A stretch of 29,615 nt of DNA from a virus. The notes beneath the pieces were generated by a model. It worked only from the letters and a program-made list of their open reading frames with translations, was not told the origin of the DNA and did not search any database. The translations under genes and the position numbers were made by a program. Below, piece by piece: positions 15,769 to 23,418 of this stretch (positions within the stretch are counted from its first letter, which is position 1; every line of letters begins with the position of its first letter). The stretch is from IMG/VR virus record IMGVR_UViG_3300025872_000220, positions 1 to 29,615 of that record. One strand, 5' to 3'.

Positions 15769-18700
15769 ATGCCGATCACATTCACGCGAGCGGAGACGGT
15801 TGAGCCAGGCGACGCGATAACCTCGCGCCAATTGGCATCGCTTGCGGACGCCTTTAATTCGCGCATCCGGTCTGGTCTTGGTGACGCGACATACCGGATT
15901 CCGTACTATCTGTTCCAAGCCGCACGTCAGATTCGCAACTCTGACGGCGGCTTTCTGTTTCCCAGCCAGGGCGAGTTCTTCGAGCAGTACCAGGCATTGC
16001 GTCCGCAGGATGGGCAATGGCCAAACTCATTCGCGGGCACGCCCGAAGGCGTAAACGTCAGCAATCCGCTCGGTGCTTTCGTCTTCGGCAACCAGAGCGC
16101 GGACATCGACAACGAGACCGACCGCATTGAGACCGTCGCATTTTTGGTCAACGGCGCTGCACCTGCGACGCTTGCGGACTATTGGACGCTCGGTCAGCTC
16201 CAGCGCGGAGCAATCGACCCTGACACTGGCGCCATTGCATCGCCTGCCCTTGATGCTGCGCGGCTCTACATGCGGATCGCCTACAGCGTGCGGAGTCCCT
16301 ACGGCAACAGTTACGGAGGATTCCAACCAATCCCCGAGATTGGCGCGACGCCATGCGATCCGGCGGACGGATTCACGCCCGTCAACTACCTGTACAAGTT
16401 CACGAGCCTTATCGACGGATCGGTCGTCACCTATCCGGGATCTTGTCCTGAGGAGCCCACGCACGTCGGCTACATCCTGCGCCTGTCTGACCTCTACGTG
16501 GTCGTGCTCAACAACGGTGACACGGATTACTACAGGCGCAGCGAGTGGATCGAGGGACCGTACACCGGCGGCGGGTCGCTCAAGCGTGACGTTGGCGGGC
16601 AACTGGACCGCGCCGTTGACCGGTACACCAAAGATTTCCGTGGAACCGAAGCGCAGCGTGAGCGTGGCTGGAACAAAAACGCGTTCGATTTCCAACGGTT
16701 CCTGACTCGCCAATACAGTTTGGCGCCAAACCGAGGCCAACAGGTCGGCAACGAGATCACCGCGACGTACCCGACCTTCACCTGGACGAGCAATCAGGCA
16801 AGCGGGACGATTTCAGGCACCGGCCACGCATTCGCCTCGGGCTACGTCATGGATGCGGTCTACATCCGCGCCGACAACGTTGCGGATCCGGTCACGGTCG
16901 AGATCCTAGATGACGCCAACAATGTCTTGGCAACCGTCAGCGCCGTTCCTACAGGCGGCGTGGCGGAGGCGATTCACTGGCTCCCTAGTCCAGCCACCCC
17001 GACAGCAATCAGAGCGCGCCTTGCAGCTCCCTTGCGCTTTGTTGGTGGCACTGGGACGCTGACCGTTCAGACCACGGAACTGTACCCGTACAAGCCGAAC
17101 GCATCGGACGCCTATCTCCTCCTGAGGGTCGCGTCAGCAAAAACCGGCACCGTCCACGGCAGCGGTCTGGAGGAAGAGGCCGCGAAGGAGATCTGGGACG
17201 GATACAAGGCGTATGGCTGCATCGTACCAGGTGCTGGGCTGCCGTTCGAGGACGCCACGATCAACTCCAATGCGGTCTACGACGCGTTCCGCAGGATGTC
17301 CCAATGCGTCCGCATCCTGTCCCGCAACCAACTGATCGGGTACGCCCTCGAGGGCGGGAAGAGCGTCCTGTGGTTTGTGCGCCAGAACACGATCCGCGCC
17401 GATACGTTCGCTGGCATTGCGCCGGTCAACGGTGTCGGTGGAATTGCGCACACGGCAGAGCCTCAAGGTTACACAAATGAGTGGATGATGGGATTCCAAC
17501 TCAAGGCGTATCACCCAAGCGAAAGCAGCATCTGGAAGCCGTCGGCGTTTTCGGACTACTACACGTTTTCCGACCGCTGCCATTTCTACCATCCAACTTA
17601 TCCATCAGACCTCCAACAACACTTCGATTACGGTCAGACCTTGAGCCTGTCGCCTGAGGGCGCACCTGGGTATCGGTATGCGAAGGGCGTCAACAACTCC
17701 GTGGGCGATGTGGACCGGTACAAGTCATGCCGGATCTACGAGCCAGACATCGAGGTCGAAAGCGCCGAGGAACTGACCGAGAACGGCGTTGATGTGGTCA
17801 AGATCACGCTGACGGGCCGCCTGCATTACTCTGATGATGCGGTGTCATCAATTGACCGCGACGTGACCACGTGGGACGTGACCGCACTCCGCGCCGAGGC
17901 TTACAGGTCGACGGAAAACGCCATTCGCGAGTATCTGGTTTTCACGAACACCGGGCAGAACGCAATCGCTGGCAAGCCGGGTGACTCTGCGGTAGGGTCA
18001 GGCGTTGACTCGCTGGCTGACAATCCATTCGGAACAGTGTTCCCGACGATTGTCATGACCAAGCTGATGCCGGTCCCATATTTGGACGGCAACGACGCGC
18101 AGAATAGCGTAGACACGCCTTTGCTGCACGACACGCTCACGCAGGCGGAGCTTTACCTGCGGGCAATGTGCGAAGGCTACATTGACGGCAAAACGTCCGA
18201 GGAATACGCATGCTCGTCCGGCATCTCGTCATGGTATGACTACACGTTTACCAACCTATGTTTCGACGCGTTCCAAGGCCAATGGATTAGCCCATTGGCA
18301 TCTGAGGCCACAGCGTACACGCGAGCCAAAGACACACGCAGTGATCTACCGCAGAGCTTTGGTCCGTGGCCGAACACGCTGACCTCGGCAGAAGTGTGGA
18401 ACCAGTTCGCCACGGCGGTCAATTTGCTGACTCGCGTGCGCGTGATGCTGCCCATGAAGTTCGAAGCGGAAAGTCGCTCGGACACCTACTCGTCGTTCCA
18501 AACCCGCAACGCGACCAACTCAATCGGCACGGCTGCTGATTGCTCAAGCCCGACTGGCACTGGTTGGTATGCCAGTGTCGATGTGCCAACCACGATTCCG
18601 ACGACGGTCTCAAGTCCGCGAGCGACTGCAATCAACGCGAGCGCCGTCAATCGTGTTGGATATCAACTCAGCGGAGGCGCTTATGTGTGCAGTGGCGCGG

Positions 18701-19149
18701 CATTCGCGTTTGAGCAGTTCGCCCAGCAGGACGACTACTGGCTCGACCTGGTTGACCCTGACGCCGAGAACGCAATCCCTGAAGATTGGCGCGGGCAATT
18801 CAACGCGGACGGCGAGATGTTGTTCACGGTCACGACAACTGAGGTCTTCGATCGCGCAACGGTTGTTGCCGCTGGCGCTGGATCTGATTGCGCAGGGCTG
18901 ACTGCCTACCCGCTGGCGTCAGGCCAGGAGTGGCTCGTGGAAACGATCACGCAGACGACCAGCACGTGCGAGATACTGCCCATGCAAGGCACGGTCGAAA
19001 TGCCGGAACTCGGCACGGTCACTGTGTTTGGTGCGCTCAGGTCCGGCACGGTCTGCGCTGCCTCTACGGACACCAGCCGCGCAATTGAGCCGGTGACAAC
19101 GGACGCGTTCATGCTGCCGATTGCGCTGGCTGACTATTCCGGCGAATGA
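15769..19149 (+). CDS. Large tail protein of 1126 residues (tip or fibre candidate)
   Basis: The largest gene in the window. The start has AAGG 9 bases upstream. The opening segment EPGDAITSRQLASLADAFNS is a short helix, followed by a long region rich in Tyr, Trp and Asp with many alternating strands. A Cys-rich portion (YTFTNLCFDAFQGQW, TCEILPMQGTVEM) appears late. I find no known catalytic motif, no collagen repeat and no glycosidase signature. Length and place at the end of the tail operon fit a tip attachment or host-specificity protein like lambda gpJ, but the sequence does not resemble gpJ to my eye. It overlaps the next gene by 4 bases. Confidence 0.65.
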   Translation: MPITFTRAETVEPGDAITSRQLASLADAFNSRIRSGLGDATYRIPYYLFQAARQIRNSDGGFLFPSQGEFFEQYQALRPQDGQWPNSFAGTPEGVNVSNPLGAFVFGNQSADIDNETDRIETVAFLVNGAAPATLADYWTLGQLQRGAIDPDTGAIASPALDAARLYMRIAYSVRSPYGNSYGGFQPIPEIGATPCDPADGFTPVNYLYKFTSLIDGSVVTYPGSCPEEPTHVGYILRLSDLYVVVLNNGDTDYYRRSEWIEGPYTGGGSLKRDVGGQLDRAVDRYTKDFRGTEAQRERGWNKNAFDFQRFLTRQYSLAPNRGQQVGNEITATYPTFTWTSNQASGTISGTGHAFASGYVMDAVYIRADNVADPVTVEILDDANNVLATVSAVPTGGVAEAIHWLPSPATPTAIRARLAAPLRFVGGTGTLTVQTTELYPYKPNASDAYLLLRVASAKTGTVHGSGLEEEAAKEIWDGYKAYGCIVPGAGLPFEDATINSNAVYDAFRRMSQCVRILSRNQLIGYALEGGKSVLWFVRQNTIRADTFAGIAPVNGVGGIAHTAEPQGYTNEWMMGFQLKAYHPSESSIWKPSAFSDYYTFSDRCHFYHPTYPSDLQQHFDYGQTLSLSPEGAPGYRYAKGVNNSVGDVDRYKSCRIYEPDIEVESAEELTENGVDVVKITLTGRLHYSDDAVSSIDRDVTTWDVTALRAEAYRSTENAIREYLVFTNTGQNAIAGKPGDSAVGSGVDSLADNPFGTVFPTIVMTKLMPVPYLDGNDAQNSVDTPLLHDTLTQAELYLRAMCEGYIDGKTSEEYACSSGISSWYDYTFTNLCFDAFQGQWISPLASEATAYTRAKDTRSDLPQSFGPWPNTLTSAEVWNQFATAVNLLTRVRVMLPMKFEAESRSDTYSSFQTRNATNSIGTAADCSSPTGTGWYASVDVPTTIPTTVSSPRATAINASAVNRVGYQLSGGAYVCSGAAFAFEQFAQQDDYWLDLVDPDAENAIPEDWRGQFNADGEMLFTVTTTEVFDRATVVAAGAGSDCAGLTAYPLASGQEWLVETITQTTSTCEILPMQGTVEMPELGTVTVFGALRSGTVCAASTDTSRAIEPVTTDAFMLPIALADYSGE

Positions 19150-19367
19150 CCTTTCGCGTTACAGGCCGCGTCCGAATGCCGCAGGGAGTAGCCGTCACCG
19201 CAACCCGCCGGGTCATCGGCCCGTCACGCGAGATGTGCGGAGCGTGCGAGTGGTTCCAGCAGGAGGTGTCCAGGTGCTGCCATCCACGTAACGGATGCCC
19301 GCGAGGAGCCCACAGGATTTCACCGTGGACTCATCCGCAGGAGTGTCCGGTTTCCCGTAGGTCTTGA
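19146..19367 (+). CDS. Cys/His-rich small protein at end of the tail operon
   Basis: A 73-residue protein starting in the stop of the large tail gene. Cys31-X2-Cys34, Cys44-Cys45, Cys51 and Cys67, with His46, His56 and His63, suggest a metal-binding knot (MCGACEWF, RCCHPRNGCPRG). The N-terminal 28 residues are basic. No known family comes to mind. Being last in the structural operon, it may be a minor tail component or an unrelated regulatory zinc protein. Confidence 0.55.
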   Translation: MTFRVTGRVRMPQGVAVTATRRVIGPSREMCGACEWFQQEVSRCCHPRNGCPRGAHRISPWTHPQECPVSRRS

Positions 19368-19374
19368 GGGGATC

Positions 19375-19396
19375 ATCCCGAAATCTGTTTCGGGAT
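19375..19396 (+). terminator. Hairpin after the tail operon, possible terminator
   Basis: ATCCCGAAA (19375-19383) and TTTCGGGAT (19388-19396) pair perfectly over 9 bp with a TCTG loop. GGGATCATCC occurs twice (19369-19378 and 19392-19401). No T-run follows, so it is a weak intrinsic terminator at best. It lies 8 bases after the last tail gene and before the regulatory region, where transcription would be expected to stop. Confidence 0.5.
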
Positions 19397-19401
19397 CATC
19401 C

Positions 19402-19508
19402 GCCGTGAAGCCTCCATCATCTTTTGGCTGGCGTCCTAGGTGCGGTACACAACGCAGGATCGACGCCTTGACTCGGGCAATTTGCGGACGGGGAATGATC
19501 CCACCCAA
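19402..19508. promoter_or_regulatory. Intergenic regulatory stretch before the HTH gene
   Basis: No gene is supported in 19368-19565. TTGACT at 19468-19473 could be a -35 element, but no good -10 follows at 17 bases. A half-matching palindrome, TTGC-N6-GGAA, lies at 19482-19495. With the two full palindromes downstream this is best read as the promoter/operator region for the HTH gene; promoter strength is uncertain. Confidence 0.4.
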
Positions 19509-19544
19509 TTGCAACGGCGCAACTCCAAACTTGCGTCCGCGCAA
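19509..19544. promoter_or_regulatory. Operator pair upstream of the HTH gene
   Basis: Two palindromes of the form TTGC-N6-GCAA: TTGCAACGGCGCAA at 19509-19522 and TTGCGTCCGCGCAA at 19531-19544. Their starts are 22 bases apart, about two helical turns, so bound dimers would lie on one face of the DNA. They sit 22 bases before the HTH start. This is what autoregulatory operators look like. Confidence 0.65.
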
Positions 19545-19565
19545 TCCGGTCTGCATGGTCCGCCC

Positions 19566-19766
19566 ATGCATGATTTCAAGCGCGAGTTGCGAGCAATCCG
19601 TGATCGCCTGGCGAAACAGGATGTGAGCATCCAAGATTGGGCGAGCGCAGCAGACGTGTCCCACACGACCCTCTGGCGCATTCTGGAGCGCGGGCAGACT
19701 CCGAGCGTCAGCACGTACATGGCGCTGGTATTCGCCGAAAAGAAATTTGCGCCCATGCAAAAATAG
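19566..19766 (+). CDS. Small Cro-like HTH regulator
   Basis: A 66-residue protein starting at ATG 19566; a longer frame from 19440 is rejected because it would read through the palindromes and gives low-complexity sequence. After a basic helix (KRELRAIRDRLAKQD), residues about 20-45 form a helix-turn-helix: VSIQDWASAADVSHTTLWRI, with ILERGQTPSVSTYMAL completing the fold. There is only a DNA-binding domain, with no peptidase or oligomerisation domain, so it is Cro-like in size. Two palindromes flank each end of the gene, supporting self-control and control of the early operon. It is the only repressor-like gene in the window. Confidence 0.78.
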   Translation: MHDFKRELRAIRDRLAKQDVSIQDWASAADVSHTTLWRILERGQTPSVSTYMALVFAEKKFAPMQK

Positions 19767-19783
19767 TTGTTGCGTCCGCGCAA
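19747..19783. promoter_or_regulatory. Operator pair downstream of the HTH gene, upstream of early genes
   Basis: TTGCGCCCATGCAA at 19747-19760, inside the last codons of the HTH gene, and TTGCGTCCGCGCAA at 19770-19783, just after its stop. The second is identical to the site at 19531-19544. Their starts are 23 bases apart. They precede the first early gene by about 50 bases, where an early promoter would be expected. I could not find a clear -10 sequence. Confidence 0.6.
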
Positions 19784-19834
19784 AATGCGTGGCCTGATGA
19801 GCACGTCGATAACGAAACCACTACTGACGAGAAT

Positions 19835-20068
19835 ATGTCTACGAGCTACGAAATCAAAAAGTGGACCGCTGACGAATTGCTGGCTGGCGTGGCAGAATCA
19901 CCTGCCAAAGAGCGCATGGGTTTCCGGTATTGTGTGATTGCCGACGGCGCCACTTATCGGTTGAACACAAAGCGCGCACTTGAGCGGGAACTTTCCTGCA
20001 TCCTTTCAAAGGCCCCCAAGGTTTTCCGCAATTTCGATAAGGGTATCACCATCGATTTTGACGTGTAA
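19835..20068 (+). CDS. Unknown 77-residue early protein
   Basis: Begins at ATG 19835; the longer frame from 19637 overlaps the HTH gene and is rejected. The sequence has a helix (KWTADELLAGVAESPA), a basic YCVIADGATYRLNTKR strand-turn and a C-terminal VFRNFDKGITIDFDV. No family is recognised. It is the first gene after the operator pair, so its expression should respond directly to the HTH regulator, the usual place for an early regulatory or host-takeover protein. Confidence 0.55.
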   Translation: MSTSYEIKKWTADELLAGVAESPAKERMGFRYCVIADGATYRLNTKRALERELSCILSKAPKVFRNFDKGITIDFDV

Positions 20069-20092
20069 CCCAAACACCGAATCATTAGCACT

Positions 20093-20275
20093 ATGAGCAA
20101 CACCATAGCAGTGATCCTGCTTTCCATTTTAGCAGGAGTATCCATCTGGGCGCAGTGGTGCGCCATCAAGCGAGCGGAGGACCTCGCCTGCAAGCTGGCA
20201 GCAATGCGGTACGAGGCCAAACGCCTGTTTGATAAGAATCAAAAGCTCCGCGCTGAATTGGAGGCGAAGCGATGA
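20093..20275 (+). CDS. Small membrane protein with helical cytoplasmic tail
   Basis: A 60-residue protein. Residues 4-22 (TIAVILLSILAGVSIWAQW) form one transmembrane helix, followed by a charged amphipathic helix (MRYEAKRLFDKNQKLRAELE) that may form a coiled coil. It overlaps the next gene by 4 bases, so the two small membrane proteins are made together. In an early operon this suggests host membrane modification or superinfection exclusion, but no family is recognised. Confidence 0.55.
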   Translation: MSNTIAVILLSILAGVSIWAQWCAIKRAEDLACKLAAMRYEAKRLFDKNQKLRAELEAKR

Positions 20276-20415
20276 ATCCTCCCGCGCACATCGCAGCGAT
20301 TTGCACGCTGCTCTTCATTTTCGGGTGCCTGACGCTGGGCACTCTGTTTGAGAAAAAGCGCAACACGCGCCGAAACAGCCTGCGTAAGTGGCTGAAAATC
20401 ACACGCATCAAGTAA
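20272..20415 (+). CDS. 47-residue membrane protein
   Basis: Starts at ATG 20272 inside the previous stop and ends at TAA 20413-20415, two bases before the RecT-like gene. Residues about 6-26 (HIAAICTLLFIFGCLTLGTL) form a transmembrane segment, and the tail is strongly basic (KKRNTRRNSLRKWLKITRIK), predicting N-out/C-in orientation by the positive-inside rule. The spacing and overlap argue that it is real. Function unknown. Confidence 0.55.
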   Translation: MNPPAHIAAICTLLFIFGCLTLGTLFEKKRNTRRNSLRKWLKITRIK

Positions 20416-20417
20416 CA

Positions 20418-21338
20418 ATGAGCAACGCACTAACAACGCAGCAGCCGCAAAAGCAGATCGTTCCGATTGGAAACCGAGGCATCGCGCCGTCCAGCATGGA
20501 CGACCTGTATCGATTCGCCACGGCTGTCAGCAAGTCGGGTCTTGCCCCCAAGGGCATCGAGACGCCAGAGGCGATCTTCGTCGCGCTGGAGATGGGGTTG
20601 GAAGTGGGCCTCCCGATGATGGCTGCCTTGCAAAACATTGCCGTCATCAATGGTCGTCCCGCGATCTGGGGCGACGCCCAGTTGGCGGTTGTCCGCAGCA
20701 CCGGAGAACTGGCGCTGTTTGAGGAATGGTACGAGGAGGCCGGGAAACGGTTGGCGCGCAACCCAGCGACTTTCACGGACGCGACAACGGCAGTCTGCCG
20801 AGTGCAGCGTCAGGGCTACGAGCCTGCCGAGACTGCGTTCAGTGTCGCGGACGCCAAGCGCGCCAATTTGTGGGGCAAGGCGGGTCCTTGGACGCAGTAT
20901 CCTGCGCGGATGCTGAAGCACAGGGCGCGGTCGTTTGCGCTGCGCGACCAATTTGGCGATGCCCTGCGCGGCCTGCGCACCGTGGAGGAAGTCCAGGACG
21001 ACCCGGTGGCTACGGCGAGGAACGTCACGCCTCCGATGTTTGCCGCCCCGGCGCCAGAGCCAGAGCCGACACCAGAACCCGCACCGGTTGCGGAGGTCGC
21101 CGAGGAGGCTCCCCAGCCGTCTGATCTGGATCTGCGTAGGCAAGTGATTGCCGAAGCGTTCGTCGAAGTTGGCGTGAGTTTTGATCTGTTCCAGCAATGG
21201 ATGATGGACGTTCGCAAGATCGAAGTTCATGCCGACTCGTTTGCGGAGTTGGACGAGGCTTTGGTTGGGCGCATTGCGGACAATCTGGGCCCGATCGTTT
21301 CCAAGGCAAAAAAGTGGGTTGAAGGAGGTGGCAAGTGA
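20418..21338 (+). CDS. RecT-like single-strand annealing protein
   Basis: A 306-residue protein from ATG 20418, preferred over the in-frame ATG at 20388, which lies inside the preceding small gene. The core resembles phage RecT-type annealing proteins: MDDLYRFATAVSKSGLAPKG, then ALEMGLEVGLPMMAALQNIA, INGRPAIWGDAQLAVVRSTG, and later WTQYPARMLKHRARSFALRD. This 'G......a....G...G..p..alq.i..i.gkp...g' pattern is the hallmark of these proteins. A Pro/Glu/Ala-rich linker (APEPEPTPEPAPVAEVAEEA) joins a C-terminal acidic domain. It anneals complementary single strands during phage recombination, paired with the nuclease at 21690-22772. Confidence 0.8.
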   Translation: MSNALTTQQPQKQIVPIGNRGIAPSSMDDLYRFATAVSKSGLAPKGIETPEAIFVALEMGLEVGLPMMAALQNIAVINGRPAIWGDAQLAVVRSTGELALFEEWYEEAGKRLARNPATFTDATTAVCRVQRQGYEPAETAFSVADAKRANLWGKAGPWTQYPARMLKHRARSFALRDQFGDALRGLRTVEEVQDDPVATARNVTPPMFAAPAPEPEPTPEPAPVAEVAEEAPQPSDLDLRRQVIAEAFVEVGVSFDLFQQWMMDVRKIEVHADSFAELDEALVGRIADNLGPIVSKAKKWVEGGGK

Positions 21339-21697
21339 ACGCTCAAGACCGTATCGACGAACTGAAACGCGTGATTTGCGCGCAGGTTCCGATCCTGATT
21401 GACGAGGCGCGGGACAACATTACCGAGGCCATCACCGCGACCATGGAGGAGGCGCAGGAGAAGGAGGAAGGCAAAGCTGTCCTGTCGCTGGCGATCACCG
21501 CCAAATGGGATCTCGATGGATCCGCCGTCGTCGTATCAATGCCGGTGAACGTCCGACGCAAATTCACGGTGACTGCCAGCATGGACGATCCTAACCAACC
21601 CGCACTCCCGCTGGATCCAATCCGCGAGGAAGACCGGCTGGCGGTCGAGGAGGTCAAAGCCATGCACGCCGCAAGAATGAGAGGCAACCATGAGTGA
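21335..21697 (+). CDS. Unknown recombination-module protein
   Basis: A 120-residue protein with a GTG start after GGAGGTGG and a 4-base overlap with the RecT-like gene. It opens with a helix (AQDRIDELKRVICAQVPI), continues with a charged helical stretch (TATMEEAQEKEEGKAV) and ends with strands (KWDLDGSAVVVSMPVNV, RRKFTVTASMDDPNQPALPL). I recall no family. Its position between an annealing protein and a nuclease suggests a partner of that pair. The stop overlaps the nuclease start by 8 bases. Confidence 0.6.
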   Translation: MNAQDRIDELKRVICAQVPILIDEARDNITEAITATMEEAQEKEEGKAVLSLAITAKWDLDGSAVVVSMPVNVRRKFTVTASMDDPNQPALPLDPIREEDRLAVEEVKAMHAARMRGNHE

Positions 21698-22772
21698 CGA
21701 GCGCAACAACAAGCCTTCCGCTTCGTCAATGGAGCGGTACCAACTCTGCCCTGGCTCATGGCAGGCCGAGCAGGGCATCCCGGACCAGACCTCGGACGAC
21801 GCTGCGACCGGAAACCGCATCCACGCATGGCTGGCCGGTGAGACCATGACCGTGCCGCTTACCGCGGACGAAGTAGACCTTGCGCTGCGATGCCGCGAGC
21901 AGGAGGAGACAATCCTGAACACCGTCCTGCCGTACCGGGACGAGATCGTCCGCGAACATCGGTACTGGATGGATCACGACTGGTCTGGCAAGCCCGACGT
22001 GGTGGCCATTGACAGTCTCAGCGGTGACGGAGTGGTCATCGACTACAAGACCGGTCGTGGCGAGGTGACGAGCGCCGAGGGCAACCTCCAACTCCGCGCC
22101 CTGGCTGTGCTGGTCGGCATCCATCACGGCCTGACCAAAGTCACGGTTGCGATTGTCCAGCCGCTGGCAGGTGCCCCGACGATTTGCGAGTACTCGTTCG
22201 AGGATTTGATCGTGGCACGCGCTGAGGTTGGTCGGATCATCAACCGCATCAACTCACCGAATGCTCCGAGGATGCCTAGCGCGGACGCCTGCAAATACTG
22301 CAAGGCAAAGCCGTATTGCGTCGAGGCTAGGGAAGCCTCAGTTGCGCTGCCGGTCGCAGCTATTCCCGCAGGAACGACTGCGGACGCAATCGCGGCAACG
22401 CTGACCTCGCAGACGCTGGCTGAGTTTTTGGAACGCGCCGAGTTTGCGACTCGCGTGATCGACGCCTGCAAGGCCGAAGCCAAGCGCCGCTTGGAGCATG
22501 GCGACACTGTGCCTGGGTGGACGCTAAAGCCCGGGAGCGAGCGTGAAACGATCACGGACCCTACAACGGTGTTCAATCGCACCGCTGCGCTTGGGGTCAA
22601 CGCTGAAGCGTTTATGTCCTGCGTCTCAATCGCCAAAGGCAAGCTCAAGGACGCGGTCAAGGCTGCGACCCAAGAGAAGGGCAAGGCTCTTGAGGCTCGC
22701 CTAGAGTCGATCCTTGCCGGATGCACCGAAACAAAGGCGACCGCGCCGTCATTGGTAAAACTTTCCTCCTGA
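21690..22772 (+). CDS. PD-(D/E)XK nuclease with Fe-S cluster (DUF2800/Cas4-AddB-like)
   Basis: A 360-residue protein with the markers of a RecB/Cas4-type exonuclease. His46 in GNRIHAWL, Asp103 in SGKPDVVAID, Asp118 and Lys120 in VVIDYKTG, and Gln134 in NLQLRAL match the PD-(D/E)XK order. Cys20 in YQLCPGSW, together with Cys201, Cys204 and Cys210 in CKYCKAKPYC, gives C-Xn-C-X2-C-X5-C, the 4Fe-4S ligand set known from Cas4 and AddB. The remainder (about residues 220-360) is helical with a charged C-terminus. It would resect DNA ends for the RecT-like protein made two genes upstream. The match to DUF2800-type phage nucleases is by pattern. Confidence 0.8.
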   Translation: MSDERNNKPSASSMERYQLCPGSWQAEQGIPDQTSDDAATGNRIHAWLAGETMTVPLTADEVDLALRCREQEETILNTVLPYRDEIVREHRYWMDHDWSGKPDVVAIDSLSGDGVVIDYKTGRGEVTSAEGNLQLRALAVLVGIHHGLTKVTVAIVQPLAGAPTICEYSFEDLIVARAEVGRIINRINSPNAPRMPSADACKYCKAKPYCVEAREASVALPVAAIPAGTTADAIAATLTSQTLAEFLERAEFATRVIDACKAEAKRRLEHGDTVPGWTLKPGSERETITDPTTVFNRTAALGVNAEAFMSCVSIAKGKLKDAVKAATQEKGKALEARLESILAGCTETKATAPSLVKLSS

Positions 22773-22782
22773 GTGGGAGGTT

Positions 22783-22833
22783 CCTGCCGCTGGTCCGAAT
22801 TCAAGGACCGGATTGGCGGCGGGATTTTAATTT
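22783..22833 (+). terminator. Two-tier hairpin terminator candidate
   Basis: CCTGCCGC (22783-22790) pairs with GCGGCGGG (22816-22823) over 8 bp with one G-T wobble. An inner GGTCC/GGACC hairpin lies between them. ATTTTAATTT (22824-22833) follows, giving a reasonable U-rich tail. It sits 11 bases after the nuclease gene in an 86-base gap. It would reduce transcription into the small-gene cluster that follows. Confidence 0.55.
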
Positions 22834-22858
22834 GATTGGCCTACTGAAGGAGCGGACT

Positions 22859-23191
22859 ATGAACAACGAGGATATCAACGGAGCGATTGCGGAGCACTTG
22901 GGATGGGAAAAAGTGTCTGGAGGGTTTGGTATTGAAACTAGATACAAAGGAACACCAAGTGAAACCAGAGTCACGCTTCCAGTCCCCAACTACTGCGGCG
23001 ACCTGAACGCGATGCACGAGGCGGAGAAGGTGCTGGACGTTGACATCATGAAAGCCGGATCACCTAGGTACGTTTACTCAACGCACCTTTACACCATCGT
23101 CGCCAAGGATTGTCAGCCGTTTCGCGCCACTGCCCGCCAGCGAGCCGAGGCGTTTCTGCGGACGGTTGGAAAGTGGAAGGAGAACGAATGA
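22859..23191 (+). CDS. Phage ABA sandwich-domain protein
   Basis: A 110-residue protein starting at ATG 22859 after GGAG; the longer frame from 22721 is rejected because it reads through the terminator hairpin. The sequence INGAIAEHLGWEKVSGGFG, then VPNYCGDLNAMHEAEKVL and a C-terminal ARQRAEAFLRTVGKW matches the small 'ABA sandwich' fold found in many phage early regions: a helix near 'lGW', a central 'ysxdlxAawev' helix, and a final helix with 'aReRAea.l'. The biochemical role of the domain is not known. Confidence 0.72.
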   Translation: MNNEDINGAIAEHLGWEKVSGGFGIETRYKGTPSETRVTLPVPNYCGDLNAMHEAEKVLDVDIMKAGSPRYVYSTHLYTIVAKDCQPFRATARQRAEAFLRTVGKWKENE

Positions 23192-23418
23192 ACAACATTG
23201 AACGATTCACGCTGGAGTTGGCGAAGAGGCTGGCCGGATCACCTATGGCTTGGGGTGTTCGGGATGACATGTCCCGCGAAACACCGAACGACGTGAGGCA
23301 GGTCGAAACGCTGCATCAGGCCGTCAAGGAGTCCATCCACATCCTTATTCACACAGACCTCGAAACCCGCATTGAGCGCGCACGCCGGGAACTGGAGTTT
23401 CTGGAGGGGTTGCGATGA
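23188..23418 (+). CDS. Small charged early protein
   Basis: A 76-residue helical protein starting in the previous stop. The C-terminal half is strongly charged (LETRIERARRELEFLEGL) and probably forms a coiled coil. The N-terminus includes ERFTLELAKRLAGSPMAWG. No family is recognised. It belongs to a run of six short coupled genes whose members often differ between phages. Confidence 0.55.
   Translation: MNNIERFTLELAKRLAGSPMAWGVRDDMSRETPNDVRQVETLHQAVKESIHILIHTDLETRIERARRELEFLEGLR

Noticed and set aside
19440-19565. Upstream extension of the HTH gene
   Set aside because: It would translate both operator palindromes and has no HTH-family counterpart; ATG 19566 begins the conserved part.
19320-19804. 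Minus-strand frames in the regulatory region
   Set aside because: They oppose the HTH gene, run through the palindromes and hairpin, and resemble no protein.
22721-22858. N-terminal extension of the ABA-domain gene
   Set aside because: It overlaps the nuclease gene end and reads through the terminator hairpin; ATG 22859 has a good GGAG site.
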